DNA of 64,000 nt from an uncultured Methylocystaceae bacterium (lineage in GTDB: Bacteria > Pseudomonadota > Alphaproteobacteria > Rhizobiales > Beijerinckiaceae), in the NCBI GenBank assembly GCA_903870245.1, contig CAIQCB010000018.1, positions 21,141-85,140 of the forward strand, written 5' to 3'. A program made the translations under genes and the position numbers. This document shows, one piece after another, positions 26,124 to 35,636 of the stretch. The notes beneath the pieces are model-generated. The model saw only the letters and a list, made by a program, of their open reading frames with translations. It did no database searches and was not told the origin of the DNA. Within the stretch, counting starts at the first letter, position 1, and every line of letters starts with the position of its first letter.

Positions 26124-27200
26124 TCAGCAGAATATGGCGACCGTAACGATTTCGCAGTCCAGCGAATATTCAGCCCCACAATGAATTCTGACGGAACTCG
26201 GTGTCGGGTTATTAGGCGATCTTCTAATTCCAAAATTAGGAACAACTGAATTGATGTTTGTGCTGTCAAATTTTCCTGAGCCTGATACGGCATAATTTGC
26301 GTCAGGCATTGCAACTATGAAATTGACCGTGTAGTCGCCGACGCCATTGTCCGTGATGGACGACACGTTGCCGCCGCCGTTTATGGCTACCGCGCCGATC
26401 CCGTTGAACCTTACCCACGCGCGGCAGATATATGCCGGACGGCCGTCCAGAAGATGCCCGTTTACGTCCGTGGCCCATCTGGTTCTCAAAACGCCTGAGC
26501 TGTTTCTTCCATCAAAAAACGAATTATTGCTGGCGTCAAAAAATACGCCGCTCTCGTTAGAAATGCCGACATTTTTAGTAACGACGCCCCATCCAGCCAC
26601 GCCGGCGGGTTTCTGCGTAACCAGTTGCCCGTTAGCGTCGATAAGCGGGACCGTGTTCGCAAGGTTCCCTGTATTCTTCGTCGCTGCGGTTCCAAGACCC
26701 TCAATCGCCGAAACATTATGACCATGAGACGCATTTGCTTTTCCGCTTAAAGAAGTCTCCAAGCCGGCGATATTCGAAATATCATGGCCGTGATTAACGT
26801 TTGCCTTGTTGTCGAGTAGAGCGCCCAGGCCTGTAATAGCCCATGGCGCATGAATATGATTAAGGTCTGCCTTCTCGCTTATGAGCGCCAGCAGCTTTTT
26901 AAGCGTGTCTCCTGAGGAAGAGACCCCATCGCGAACCAGGGCCAGCACCATATCGCGGATGACGTTTGTGTTGCCGTTGAACTGCGACAGGATCGCCACG
27001 AGTTCTTCAACTCGTGGCGCAATCTGCTGATCATATGACGAGACGATGTGATCGCGCGCCTCGTTAGCGGTCTCGCCAAACGCCGTTGCTGCGGTTTCGA
27101 GCACATGCAGTCGCAGATCGATATCCTGACGAAACTCATTTTCACTGGTCAGAATTTGAGTATTCGCCGCGATCTTGTAGTAAGGCTCGAACTTCCGCAT
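26124..27200 (-). CDS. Phage tail fibre protein with HxH motifs
   Basis: The ATG at 27200 lies 5 bp after the stop of the 70-residue gene, giving 358 residues. A helical N-terminus leads into a shaft with NHIH, NHGHD and SHGHN motifs. These are typical of metal-binding trimeric tail fibres where His pairs coordinate iron or zinc along the axis. The C-terminal region is a Gly/Asn-rich beta domain ending in LDCEIVTVAIFC, a common fibre tip pattern. Confidence 0.75.
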   Translation of the reverse strand: MRKFEPYYKIAANTQILTSENEFRQDIDLRLHVLETAATAFGETANEARDHIVSSYDQQIAPRVEELVAILSQFNGNTNVIRDMVLALVRDGVSSSGDTLKKLLALISEKADLNHIHAPWAITGLGALLDNKANVNHGHDISNIAGLETSLSGKANASHGHNVSAIEGLGTAATKNTGNLANTVPLIDANGQLVTQKPAGVAGWGVVTKNVGISNESGVFFDASNNSFFDGRNSSGVLRTRWATDVNGHLLDGRPAYICRAWVRFNGIGAVAINGGGNVSSITDNGVGDYTVNFIVAMPDANYAVSGSGKFDSTNINSVVPNFGIRRSPNNPTPSSVRIHCGAEYSLDCEIVTVAIFC

Positions 27201-27205
27201 GGCGT

Positions 27206-27418
27206 TTAGTCTTTCTTCTTGAAGTCTCTGATCTTCGCCTTGCAATTAGGGTCTGCAAGCATGCGCGAGAGCATGTCTCCAGAGATTTCGATCTCATAGA
27301 GCGGCGCGAATTCTGCGCCCTCAAAATTTATGCGGGACGTTACCCGCATCTCATATATTCCTGATGTATCGACTTTAGGTATGTCTAATTTTATCGTCGA
27401 AGCTTTTCTGACTGTCAT
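27206..27418 (-). CDS. Small hypothetical phage tail-region protein
   Basis: The ATG at 27418 (MTVRKASTIKLDIPKVDTSG) gives 70 residues; the longer frame overlaps the DUF4815 gene. It appears to be a beta-strand domain followed by a basic helical tail (KAKIRDFKKKD). It lies between the DUF4815 protein and the fibre. Function unknown. Confidence 0.55.
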   Translation of the reverse strand: MTVRKASTIKLDIPKVDTSGIYEMRVTSRINFEGAEFAPLYEIEISGDMLSRMLADPNCKAKIRDFKKKD

Positions 27419-27434
27419 TTTAATTTTTCCGAAT

Positions 27435-29738
27435 TTACGCGGCCGAGTGTGTCCGATTCTCGATGTGGTAAGTGATCCGGGAATTGTTGGTCGCCCCATC
27501 GAGTCGGACTTTGAACCCGGAAATCGCAGGGGATATTCCGGTGAATGTCCACGTGATTTCACGTGCCTCGGGACGATTAACGACCGTTTTTACAACGCTT
27601 ACACTATGGTTCTTAACCGTTGCATAGTTCGCGCCGTGCAGGATAAACGCCGTGATCGCATGCCGGGCCGAGTCCCAATTCTCTACAACAACCTTCACCA
27701 TTATTGACGAGACAGTGACGCCCGACGCCATCAGATACGGCGAAGAGATGTGCTTAAACGTCGACGCTGAGCGGAAAAGCGTGATCTGGCTTGCAGCCAT
27801 ATCGATCACCGGCATTGACCACTCATTGCCGGTCAGCATCACCCGGAAGTCGTAGTATGGCGTCGTTCCCTGACCAAACAGCGTCACGCCATCATCGGCC
27901 GTTGGCTCAATCGTGCGCCACGATCCAGCGACCTGCAGCTGCCACTCCGCCTTCGCGTTCTCCGGCACGATCATGCCGGCGACGATGCCGATATTATGAA
28001 TGCCGCCATCGAGATTGATGCCATTCAACTGCACGGGCAGCCGGGTCACATCGAAACGGCAGTATTCGACGCCGAAGCAGAGATCCTTCGTCAGGTCGCC
28101 GGAGAAGAAAGCGCCATCCGTCGATTCGAACAGCGTTCCGCCAAGGAAGTCCGAGCCGGCCGCGAGCGACGCTGTCACCTCGCCGGTCGTGGCGAACATG
28201 ACCGCGTAGCGCTGGCCTTTGCTCAGGAAGACAGGTTTCGTGAACGGGAAGCGGGTGAATTCCGGGAACGTCTTAAAGTTCGTTGCCGCTAGCGTAGCGC
28301 TGGCCAGCGCGCGCTTCGGATTGGGTGTGCCATTATCGAAGCATTCGACGATCGAAGCCGTGATCGAGGCTCCAGCCGCCCATGAGGCCAAGCCGACCTT
28401 GATCGTGGGAACCCATCGATCCTGCGACTGAATAAAACTCTGCGCCTTGATGACGCCCTGGATCGTCTGCGTAACCGGCGCATAGACCGCGTAAGGGTCT
28501 CGAAGGGTGTCCGACCAAAAGCGACGCAGCCTTACGGACTGATGGCCTGCCCACCAGCCGGTGATGCTCTCAACCTGATAGGTTGAGCCATCGATCGCGA
28601 AGATCTGTGTCGACGGATCGTATCGGCCAGACTGCCAGAAGCCTGAGTTCGTGCAGACCGTGTACCAGTCGCCATAACGGGTCACCTGACGGCTCATCGT
28701 CATCTGCGTGAGCTGCATCGTCTGATAGGTAGTCCCACCCAAAGGCGCCGTCGTCGCCTGCTTGTCGATTAATATCCCGTCGACAACTGTAAATTTCGGG
28801 CAAATCAGGCTCTGCGCCGCGTAAGCGAAATTCGGATCGTTGGGATTTTGCAGAGACAGTGTTGGGCGCGAATAATTGGCGTAGGGGAACCGAATGCCTT
28901 CCTCGATGCGCGAATAGTAATCGAAATTGGCGATGTCTGACTCTGCGTTGTTCAGAAAATTGTCGGCGCCATAAGGCGACCCCGTATCAGGGATCTGCAA
29001 ACGGTCCTTAATGCCAGCGACATCGCTGACAACAGCAGCGATTGTTTCCAGAGACACGGAGTTTCTGAGCTGCGAAGCGAGAGCGGCCATATCATTCCGG
29101 AGACCCCTGATGGTCTGTTTGATCAGGCCGATCTCCTCCTGCTGCTCGGCGAAGTCGCGGGCAACCTCGTAGAGGTCCGGCGCTTCATTTTCGCTGCGAC
29201 GCTCGATCGAGACAATGCCGCCCGTCCCGACCGTGATATCGGCAATGGCGACCGCGCCAATGGGCGTGGCCGGCGCAACTGGCGCGGCCGACGATGGCGA
29301 TACGACGGCTGCGACGACAGCGTTCCGAACTTTGGCGCGCGCCTTGGTGTCGGGCACCTGCTGGACCGTGGAGCCGCCGCCGCTGGTTACGACTTCGCGC
29401 TCGTTGTTTCGGGCCTCGACAAAACCGTCGACCTCCTGCCCCTGCACGATCAGTCGGACGATTACCTTCTGGCCGGCGATGAGCGGCACATAAGAGGCAA
29501 TGGAGAAGTTTTGAGCCGCGTCAGCTGAATACTGCGCCCCGGCGTCATACACACGTCCAGCGGCGATGCTTACAGCCGTCTGGCCGTTGGCCGTGGCCAC
29601 AAAGCCCGTAAACCCCCTGCCCTTCAGAAGAAAGTCGCGAACGATCGCGTCGTCTCCCTCCTGAGGCCATACGCCCAGACGGTCAAAATCTTCCTGCGTA
29701 ACTTCCTGGTCGGTTCCGACGACGACTCGTCTATACAT
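27435..29738 (-). CDS. DUF4815-type phage tail protein
   Basis: A 767-residue protein with the DUF4815 N-terminus (MYRRVVVGTDQEVTQEDFDRLGVW, then KGRGFTGFVA and AGRVYDAGAQYSADAA). A coiled-coil segment near residue 190-230 (EVARDFAEQQEEIGLIKQTIRGLRNDMA) precedes a beta-rich second half. Proteins of this family are encoded after baseplate gene I in Rhizobiales and other phages. They probably form part of the baseplate-to-fibre connection. Confidence 0.8.
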   Translation of the reverse strand: MYRRVVVGTDQEVTQEDFDRLGVWPQEGDDAIVRDFLLKGRGFTGFVATANGQTAVSIAAGRVYDAGAQYSADAAQNFSIASYVPLIAGQKVIVRLIVQGQEVDGFVEARNNEREVVTSGGGSTVQQVPDTKARAKVRNAVVAAVVSPSSAAPVAPATPIGAVAIADITVGTGGIVSIERRSENEAPDLYEVARDFAEQQEEIGLIKQTIRGLRNDMAALASQLRNSVSLETIAAVVSDVAGIKDRLQIPDTGSPYGADNFLNNAESDIANFDYYSRIEEGIRFPYANYSRPTLSLQNPNDPNFAYAAQSLICPKFTVVDGILIDKQATTAPLGGTTYQTMQLTQMTMSRQVTRYGDWYTVCTNSGFWQSGRYDPSTQIFAIDGSTYQVESITGWWAGHQSVRLRRFWSDTLRDPYAVYAPVTQTIQGVIKAQSFIQSQDRWVPTIKVGLASWAAGASITASIVECFDNGTPNPKRALASATLAATNFKTFPEFTRFPFTKPVFLSKGQRYAVMFATTGEVTASLAAGSDFLGGTLFESTDGAFFSGDLTKDLCFGVEYCRFDVTRLPVQLNGINLDGGIHNIGIVAGMIVPENAKAEWQLQVAGSWRTIEPTADDGVTLFGQGTTPYYDFRVMLTGNEWSMPVIDMAASQITLFRSASTFKHISSPYLMASGVTVSSIMVKVVVENWDSARHAITAFILHGANYATVKNHSVSVVKTVVNRPEAREITWTFTGISPAISGFKVRLDGATNNSRITYHIENRTHSAA

Positions 29739-29749
29739 TGCTCCGTTTC

Positions 29750-30982
29750 CTAATTCAGAATGGCGCGCCCATAGCGAGCGTCATCGGGCAGATGGGATAA
29801 GTCGGCATAGGTGATTGCGCGCGTTGAATTGATGTCCATGTAGACGGTGTCTCGCGCCGCCGAGGCAGAAACGATGGCGCCTTCCAGCTCTGCGATCAGC
29901 CTCTCCGGGCCAGACCGCGCAATCCGGCCACGCGGATAGATCGACGGCAGGCGATCACGCGGCGCGTGAACCAGAAATCCTGCAGTAAACGGTGGGCGTC
30001 GGAGCCTGGTATGACCGACGCGGTTTCTCAAACGCGTTGTCTCGATCTCCGCGCCTGACCCGTCCGCCAGTCTGAGGGATGCGTAAAGGAAGGATTCGGC
30101 GTCGTTAAAGCGGACGCCACGTCGCAATCGTGATCGATTTGCAAAAAACCCACGACCGGACGGACGAGGCTCGGCAAGATACTTAGGCGTCACGTCGACG
30201 GGCGTTAACGATGGAGAGATCGCGTTCCGAAGAAACTGATCGGACCTCATCGAATAAGACAGCGAGACAACCCGGGAGCCGGCGACGCGTCCTGAAGCGA
30301 CAGGCCACCCGACGAATCCGCCCGCTCGAAATTTCCGAACTGAGGGGCCAGGGATCAAAAGCCGCTCCGGTTCCGACAGGATCGAGCCGTCTGGCGATCT
30401 CACCAGCCCTGAAATCACCAGCTGCGTCGTGGAACCATTCCGGATCAACTCGGCCCGTCGGGTGTCCCACATCACCCGCTCGATGCTGCGAGCGAAGCGA
30501 CGACCGATGAAGAAACCTTTTCGCCCGGGCCGGATGCGCGATGACGCCTGATAGATACGGATTTCAGGCAGGCTAGATAGCCATTTCTCGTGCGACTCCG
30601 GCGTCGGGGCTAAACCCGCGAAGAACGCATTTCGCGGGAGATTGGCGCGCACCATCTGAGCGTCGCGATATCCGAGCGCCATCCGATAGCCAGCCAGCGT
30701 CGTTTTGCGCGCATGATAGGCGCGCGATTCCGACACGACTGTGCGTTTACGGGTCTCTGGCCAGCTCTCATTCCAAATATCGACCGACCAGGCCCACGCA
30801 AGAAGCGGCAATTCAGAGGCAGGACAGGTCCATGGGTTCCATAGCGTCGTTATGGCGTCGATCAGGGCGGCTCGAGTGTCGCCTGCACGGATTTGCGCGG
30901 CTGACATAATTTTCACGAACGTCCCGGAATTGGCCGGGACCAACGAAAGGTCAACTAACTCATTGATGGATTGCAGGCTCAT
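29750..30982 (-). CDS. Phage tail protein I (baseplate), long form
   Basis: A 410-residue protein. The first 130 residues match the P2 I family (WNPWTCPASELPLLAWAWSVDIWNESWPETRKR). That family is usually about 180-200 residues, so about 200 extra residues follow, rich in Arg and Pro and of unknown role. It overlaps the J gene by 4 bp (ATGA). Confidence 0.82.
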   Translation of the reverse strand: MSLQSINELVDLSLVPANSGTFVKIMSAAQIRAGDTRAALIDAITTLWNPWTCPASELPLLAWAWSVDIWNESWPETRKRTVVSESRAYHARKTTLAGYRMALGYRDAQMVRANLPRNAFFAGLAPTPESHEKWLSSLPEIRIYQASSRIRPGRKGFFIGRRFARSIERVMWDTRRAELIRNGSTTQLVISGLVRSPDGSILSEPERLLIPGPSVRKFRAGGFVGWPVASGRVAGSRVVSLSYSMRSDQFLRNAISPSLTPVDVTPKYLAEPRPSGRGFFANRSRLRRGVRFNDAESFLYASLRLADGSGAEIETTRLRNRVGHTRLRRPPFTAGFLVHAPRDRLPSIYPRGRIARSGPERLIAELEGAIVSASAARDTVYMDINSTRAITYADLSHLPDDARYGRAILN

Positions 30983-31920
30983 GATGTAGCCGCCTCCGTC
31001 AGGATCTGTATGCTGGAGGCATAGGGCGCGCCGGCGGCGCCGCCTGTGACATCGGCCACAGGCAGTTCAACACGGGCGTACCGCACACCACCGACGCGAG
31101 CCACGGCGCCAAGCGCCTGCACGTGAAGAGTCTCGCCGATCTTGTGGCGCTCTGCCGCCAGCGCCGCGACTGCGCTGGTCGCTTCTGTAATCACAGGGGC
31201 AGTGTCGGGACCGGGTGGGACGCCAAGAACAATACGAACCGGAGTAGATACGATCGTCGCCGATACAGCTGTTGGGATATCTGTGCAGGCCGAAGCTTCC
31301 TCGCTTTCGTAAAGAGCCTGCAAATCACCAATCATTTCCGCTGGCGCTGCGCCGTTGCCTGCCCTGGCCAGAATTACGACATCGACCTTTCCGCCGCCGC
31401 GACGGATCGTGCGAACGTCTTTAATAAGGTCGCCGAAAAGTTTTCTGACACGATAAACGTAACCGCCAGGCGTAAGGCCAAAAAGCGGATAAGCTTCCAG
31501 GGAGAGCTGCGCACGAGCGCGATAGGCCTCGTCGGGCTCGTAGAGTGGCGGGCGTGGCGGGTTCGCCATCGCATCACCCAAGTCCAGCAGCAGCCGATGC
31601 GTGTTCTGATAGGTGATTGCAATATGATCGAGGTCGGCTCCATTCGCTTTCGCCAGACGCAGCGCGTTTGCTGCATCGTTGAGCGCCTGACGCAGCAAAG
31701 TATCGCCATACGCGAACTCTTCTGTCAGTATGACGGCAGGATCGGTCTCAAGCGTCTGGACGTCGTAAAGAGGAAGACTCGTATCCTTCGCCATCGCCTC
31801 TTGCCAGAGGCGAACGAATTCTGCGAGCAGTCTGGCGCGCGACGCCTCATAATCAACCTCTGCCAGGGTCGGCGCTGCGATGAGCGAGAGATCAAGAGAG
31901 TCAGCCGTGTAAAGCGTCAT
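30979..31920 (-). CDS. Baseplate assembly protein J
   Basis: A 313-residue protein of the P2 J / T4 gp6-like family that forms the baseplate ring. Characteristic are PAVILTEEFAYGDTLLRQALNDAANALRLAKANG near residues 60-95 and the helical region before it. It shares one base with gene W at its start and 4 bp with gene I at its end. Confidence 0.9.
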   Translation of the reverse strand: MTLYTADSLDLSLIAAPTLAEVDYEASRARLLAEFVRLWQEAMAKDTSLPLYDVQTLETDPAVILTEEFAYGDTLLRQALNDAANALRLAKANGADLDHIAITYQNTHRLLLDLGDAMANPPRPPLYEPDEAYRARAQLSLEAYPLFGLTPGGYVYRVRKLFGDLIKDVRTIRRGGGKVDVVILARAGNGAAPAEMIGDLQALYESEEASACTDIPTAVSATIVSTPVRIVLGVPPGPDTAPVITEATSAVAALAAERHKIGETLHVQALGAVARVGGVRYARVELPVADVTGGAAGAPYASSIQILTEAATS

Positions 31921-32294
31921 CAGAGCCTTACAGTCTTAACGGTCTCGACAGTCATATCGCCTTCGAGCGCGCGAGGCCTGTAATCACCGACCATGCGAAT
32001 GCCGATTTTGCCCTGACGTAAATTGTCGGCGCTGATCTCGGTATTGGGATATTCGAACCGACGAACGCGAAAACGCGGCTCCCAGACTTCGATTGCAATA
32101 GCGATCGCTGTGTAGAATTTCAGCATTGTTGATGGCGTCAGGTTTTGTCCGAGGATTCCAAAAATGGAAGATCCAAAACTGCGTCGCATAACGCGCTCGC
32201 CGAATTTCGTCTCGAAAATGACCTTGATCGATTGCAGGACATGAGGCCAACCCGAAATGGGTTTTCCAGTGATGCGATCAATCCCGGTGGACAT
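31920..32294 (-). CDS. Baseplate protein W (GP25/gpW family)
   Basis: A 124-residue T4 gp25-like lysozyme-fold baseplate protein without enzymatic residues. It begins MSTGIDRITGKPISGWPHVLQSI and has GERVMRRSFGSSIFGILGQNL, a strong family signature. Gene order V-W-J-I is the P2 order. Confidence 0.92.
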   Translation of the reverse strand: MSTGIDRITGKPISGWPHVLQSIKVIFETKFGERVMRRSFGSSIFGILGQNLTPSTMLKFYTAIAIAIEVWEPRFRVRRFEYPNTEISADNLRQGKIGIRMVGDYRPRALEGDMTVETVKTVRL

Positions 32295-32300
32295 CTTGTA

Positions 32301-33164
32301 TTACCATGTGGTTGCATTTGGCGGCGCTCCGGGAGTCCCGGCAATTTGCGGGCCGATCAGCCCAATGACGCTTTGGATCGTCTTTCCTGAATGAATGGAA
32401 CCGGAAACCATAAGATCGCCGCGGTGCTGAATTTGTGGCGCCTCTATCGTCACACGTTGCGACGACTTGTGCTTGATTCCGTTCTGCGGGTGGATAGCGA
32501 TCTCGTGTTGACCGGCGTTGACGCTGTGCATAATCCCGTTGCCCGGATGGAATTGGATCTCGTGCTGATCGTTGCCGATCTTCACCTTGAAGACGAAGCC
32601 GCCATCCTTGGTTGCTTCCAGAGAATGCAACCCATCCGCTTTATTGCCTTGCCATGGGTGGGCGTCATCGACGTTCGCCAGGTTCAGCTCGTCCTTATGG
32701 ATGGTCAGCGAGCGCGATTGTTTTGAGAGAATCTCCGTAACGCCATCGACTTCTCTTTTGAAAAAAGCATCTTTTTGCGTCGTGCGCATCTTGCCGCGCG
32801 TCTCGATATCCTCATCGCCGTTCTCGGATGGCGAGGGATTATGGTTCGACCATGTGAATGGGACCGCTACCGCCTGCAGATAGTCGCCATTTGGCGATAG
32901 CATCGTCATTTGCTGTCCATGGCTCGGGACCGAGTGAACCTTCCGCGTTCCGGCGATTTGCGAATAAGGAATCCACGGCGACTTTACTTCCTCGCCATCC
33001 TCGTTTTCCCCCACAACGATCCGACAAAGATGCTCCTTCGCATCTACATCGCAGACCGGACCATGCAGCATTGAATGATCATGCGCCCAGCGCAGTCGAG
33101 CGATCTCAGCATGAGCCTCCGCAAGGCTATTTTGAATCTCGCGGATAGCGTCGAAGATGTTCAT
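32301..33164 (-). CDS. Baseplate assembly protein V (tail spike tip)
   Basis: The ATG at 33164 (MNIFDAIREIQNSLAEAHAEI) gives 287 residues. The OB-fold domain (VDAKEHLCRIVVGENEDGEEVKSPWIPY ... GQQMTMLSPNGD) and the C-terminal beta-helical repeats with HEIQFHPGNGI and HEIAIHPQNGI identify the P2 V family. V forms the membrane-piercing tip. The two tandem H-x-x-NGI repeats belong to the triple-stranded helix. Confidence 0.88.
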   Translation of the reverse strand: MNIFDAIREIQNSLAEAHAEIARLRWAHDHSMLHGPVCDVDAKEHLCRIVVGENEDGEEVKSPWIPYSQIAGTRKVHSVPSHGQQMTMLSPNGDYLQAVAVPFTWSNHNPSPSENGDEDIETRGKMRTTQKDAFFKREVDGVTEILSKQSRSLTIHKDELNLANVDDAHPWQGNKADGLHSLEATKDGGFVFKVKIGNDQHEIQFHPGNGIMHSVNAGQHEIAIHPQNGIKHKSSQRVTIEAPQIQHRGDLMVSGSIHSGKTIQSVIGLIGPQIAGTPGAPPNATTW

Positions 33165-33252
33165 GTTCTTTCTGATGTGCTCCCTCACACATTTTTTATT
33201 TATCTCTCGTTTGATGATTGCAAATATGAGGAATTAAATGATGGAGGCTGAA

Positions 33253-33423
33253 ATGAGCTGGGAAGAACTTATGCTGGAAGGCTATCCGGGCTGGGGGCCG
33301 ATTACTTTTGGTGCACTCGACATTCGTCATCTAGACAGAGAAGAACAAAGTGTTGAGATTAATCCGCCATCATATGTTGAACCGTCACAGTCCCCTCCAG
33401 AGATCCCCGACGATATTCAGTAA
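33253..33423 (+). CDS. Small acidic protein on the opposite strand (moron candidate)
   Basis: The ATG at 33253 is preceded by GGAGG at ideal spacing, giving 56 residues (MSWEELMLEGYPGWGPITFG). The protein is strongly acidic, with about 12 Asp/Glu against 2 Arg, and ends EIPDDIQ. It lies in a gap between baseplate and neck genes, on the strand opposite to the whole late operon. Such placement is typical of morons expressed from the prophage. No family recognised. Confidence 0.5.
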   Translation: MSWEELMLEGYPGWGPITFGALDIRHLDREEQSVEINPPSYVEPSQSPPEIPDDIQ

Positions 33424-33427
33424 TTCG

Positions 33428-34195
33428 TCAGGTATATTCCGGGTCGCCCGGCGTCTCGACGAGAGCGTCGCCCTCGACATCCCCAGCGCTCTCGAATGCC
33501 GGCTCTACCCGGATCGTCTCGGCGACATGTTGCGACAGGCCCAGATAGGCCGCGTCGCGGGTGGTCTGCGGCCGGTCGGCGCTGTTTTGGATTTCTCCCT
33601 CCAGCCAATCGGCGAGAAGCGATAGGCCGTCGCCTTTCGTGTCCGCACGCATGAGCTCCAGAAGTTGCGCCCATGCGTATCTCGGCGCGCCGCCGGGAAC
33701 GGGCTCGTGCAACGGTTCGCAATCGATTGTCGCCTCGCGTGCTGTGACACGCACGCCCTGCCGCTCGATCAGATATGAATTGTTGTGAAGGGCGGGAACG
33801 GAGATCACGAACTCTCGCCACAGCGCCGCCCATGGCTCCGTGCTGTTATTCAAGGCGACGACAGCCATTCGCCAGAGCACATCCAGCGCCGTCTCCGCGC
33901 CCTGTCGGCGGGTATCAATCGTAATCTCCCCACCGTTCTGCAATCGAAAGGCGAATGTCTCCGGCAGCATGATCTGGATCGACAGCGCGAGGTTGCACGT
34001 GCCGCCCAGAATGTTGCGTCCCTCGTATTTGGTTAGCACCGATCCGGTGTAGACGGCGACGATCGGACGAGGCGCCTCGATGTCGAGCAGCGTCAAGGGC
34101 TCTTGCGGACTGTCGACGACTTCGACCGAGGCCGGCAGCACCGCCTGTAGCGCGCGCACCGTGCAAATCCGGATGGCGAAGGGGATCAGACTCAT
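33428..34195 (-). CDS. Phage head-tail/tail completion protein
   Basis: A 255-residue protein between the neck gene and the baseplate operon. The sequence mixes beta strands (APRPIVAVYTGSVLTKYEGRN) with a Trp-containing helical core (ALDVLWRMAVVALNNSTEPWAALWREF). By position it may be a tail terminator or head-tail joining protein. I do not recognise a named family. Its start overlaps the preceding gene by 4 bp. Confidence 0.6.
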   Translation of the reverse strand: MSLIPFAIRICTVRALQAVLPASVEVVDSPQEPLTLLDIEAPRPIVAVYTGSVLTKYEGRNILGGTCNLALSIQIMLPETFAFRLQNGGEITIDTRRQGAETALDVLWRMAVVALNNSTEPWAALWREFVISVPALHNNSYLIERQGVRVTAREATIDCEPLHEPVPGGAPRYAWAQLLELMRADTKGDGLSLLADWLEGEIQNSADRPQTTRDAAYLGLSQHVAETIRVEPAFESAGDVEGDALVETPGDPEYT

Positions 34196-34581
34196 CGCGC
34201 TGTCCGCACCAGAAACAGGATTGTCCGATCCGTGCCATAGGGCGCGACTCGGCTGACGCGCAGCGTCGGCGTGTCGGCCTCAATAAATTCGACAAGGTCG
34301 CCAGCTTCGACGGCATAAGGCAGCGTCGACGTTTTGAACTTCACCGTATCGGGGCTCAGTCGCAGCTCCGCGTTATGGCCGGATGTTGCGCCGCTGCTCT
34401 GCGTCCGCTCCACGCCCGGATTGCGAGCAACATAGCCGACAAATTCGGCTGGCGGGCGGAGAGGATCGTCGCCCCCAACAACGTAACCGCCACCGCGCTG
34501 CGGGCGCACGCGCAACCGCTCGCCCATTTGCCGGTCGGCGGCGGCGTGAAGCCGCGCAAGGCGCTCCGCCTTGCTGGCCAT
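34192..34581 (-). CDS. Head-tail joining protein candidate
   Basis: A 129-residue protein directly after the capsid gene. It begins with a basic helix (MASKAERLARLHAAADRQMGERLRVRPQ) and then turns into beta strands (AVEAGDLVEFIEADTPTLRVSRV). That layout resembles lambda FII-type or HK97 stopper-type connectors. The assignment rests mostly on gene order. Confidence 0.6.
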   Translation of the reverse strand: MASKAERLARLHAAADRQMGERLRVRPQRGGGYVVGGDDPLRPPAEFVGYVARNPGVERTQSSGATSGHNAELRLSPDTVKFKTSTLPYAVEAGDLVEFIEADTPTLRVSRVAPYGTDRTILFLVRTAR

Positions 34582-34582
34582 G

Positions 34583-35605
34583 TCAGTTTATCTTCCCCGT
34601 ATCCAGCGCCTGCGGCATGAGGCAGACATGGAGCGGGTAGGAATATTGCTCGATGTCTGCCCATGAGTCGCGATCCCGGTCCGGAACGATCCACGAATAG
34701 GTCTCCTGCCCGGGCGTGTTCACGAACTCGAAGCGTTCGGCCGGCGCATGCGCGATCTGAAAGATCGGGGCGCCGACGGGAAAGAATTTGACCTTCTTGG
34801 CCGGGATCGCCACGGTCGAGTTATCGTCCGTGCCGCGATAATTGTGCCAGGTCACGCCGGCGAAACGGAAGCTTTCCCATGCGGCGCCGACGTCGTTCTG
34901 GAGCGCCAGCGCCATCTGCGCCTGATAGGTGTGGCGGATCTCGGGGGCGGTGATGAAGGCGTCCCAGAAATCGTCGCCGCAGAGCGCATGGATGGCGACC
35001 CCTGCGCCGCCAAGACCTTTGAGGTTGCGCACCATGCGGCGCTTGATGGCGTTCGTCGCCTTGCGAATGTCGCCCTCGGTCGCCGCAGCGGAGAAGTCGA
35101 ACACCCGTTCGGTCGGTTTCGTCTGTCCGAACTCCTCGAACCAGTCGTAGATCACCGTGCCGTCGGCGTCGACCACGACGCCCTGAATGCAGCCAAGGCG
35201 CATGTTCTCCTTGGTGAGAGCGAAGTCCGCCTTCATCTTCATCTGGCGGCGGGCGACCTCCATCTGCATATCCTTGACGGCGGCCTCGTCGCCGAAGGCG
35301 CGGACGTTCTGGATCTCATAGGCCCAGATGCGCGAGGCGTCGGCGATACGGGTGGTCATGAAGGCGCGGGCCTTGCGCTGTTCGCCGCCGCGCTGGGACG
35401 GCGCTGCGCCGCGCGGCGACGTCTGGATCAGCGCGGGGGCGAAGTCCCGCTCTTCGATCCAGACCTCGGCGGTGCGCACCGGCTTCTGCGCAAAGAGGCC
35501 CGGCAGCGTTTCGAGGAAGTTTGGAACGTAGCTGTAGCGGTCGACCGCCGCGGTGAGCGAGCGCGCCGAGAAGACGTCGCCCAGAAAGACGTCCATGATG
35601 GCCAT
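34583..35605 (-). CDS. Major capsid protein (lambda E-like)
   Basis: A 340-residue HK97-fold capsid protein of the lambda E family. Diagnostic stretches are AVDRYSYVPNFLETLPGLFAQKPVRTAEVWIEERD, then RIWAYEIQNVRAFG, and a C-terminal PGQETYSWIVPDRDRDSWADIEQYSYPLHVCLMP-like end. It follows the decoration protein, as in lambda (D then E). Confidence 0.93.
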   Translation of the reverse strand: MAIMDVFLGDVFSARSLTAAVDRYSYVPNFLETLPGLFAQKPVRTAEVWIEERDFAPALIQTSPRGAAPSQRGGEQRKARAFMTTRIADASRIWAYEIQNVRAFGDEAAVKDMQMEVARRQMKMKADFALTKENMRLGCIQGVVVDADGTVIYDWFEEFGQTKPTERVFDFSAAATEGDIRKATNAIKRRMVRNLKGLGGAGVAIHALCGDDFWDAFITAPEIRHTYQAQMALALQNDVGAAWESFRFAGVTWHNYRGTDDNSTVAIPAKKVKFFPVGAPIFQIAHAPAERFEFVNTPGQETYSWIVPDRDRDSWADIEQYSYPLHVCLMPQALDTGKIN

Positions 35606-35636
35606 ATGAGAAAATCCTGTTTAACGGGGGAATGGA

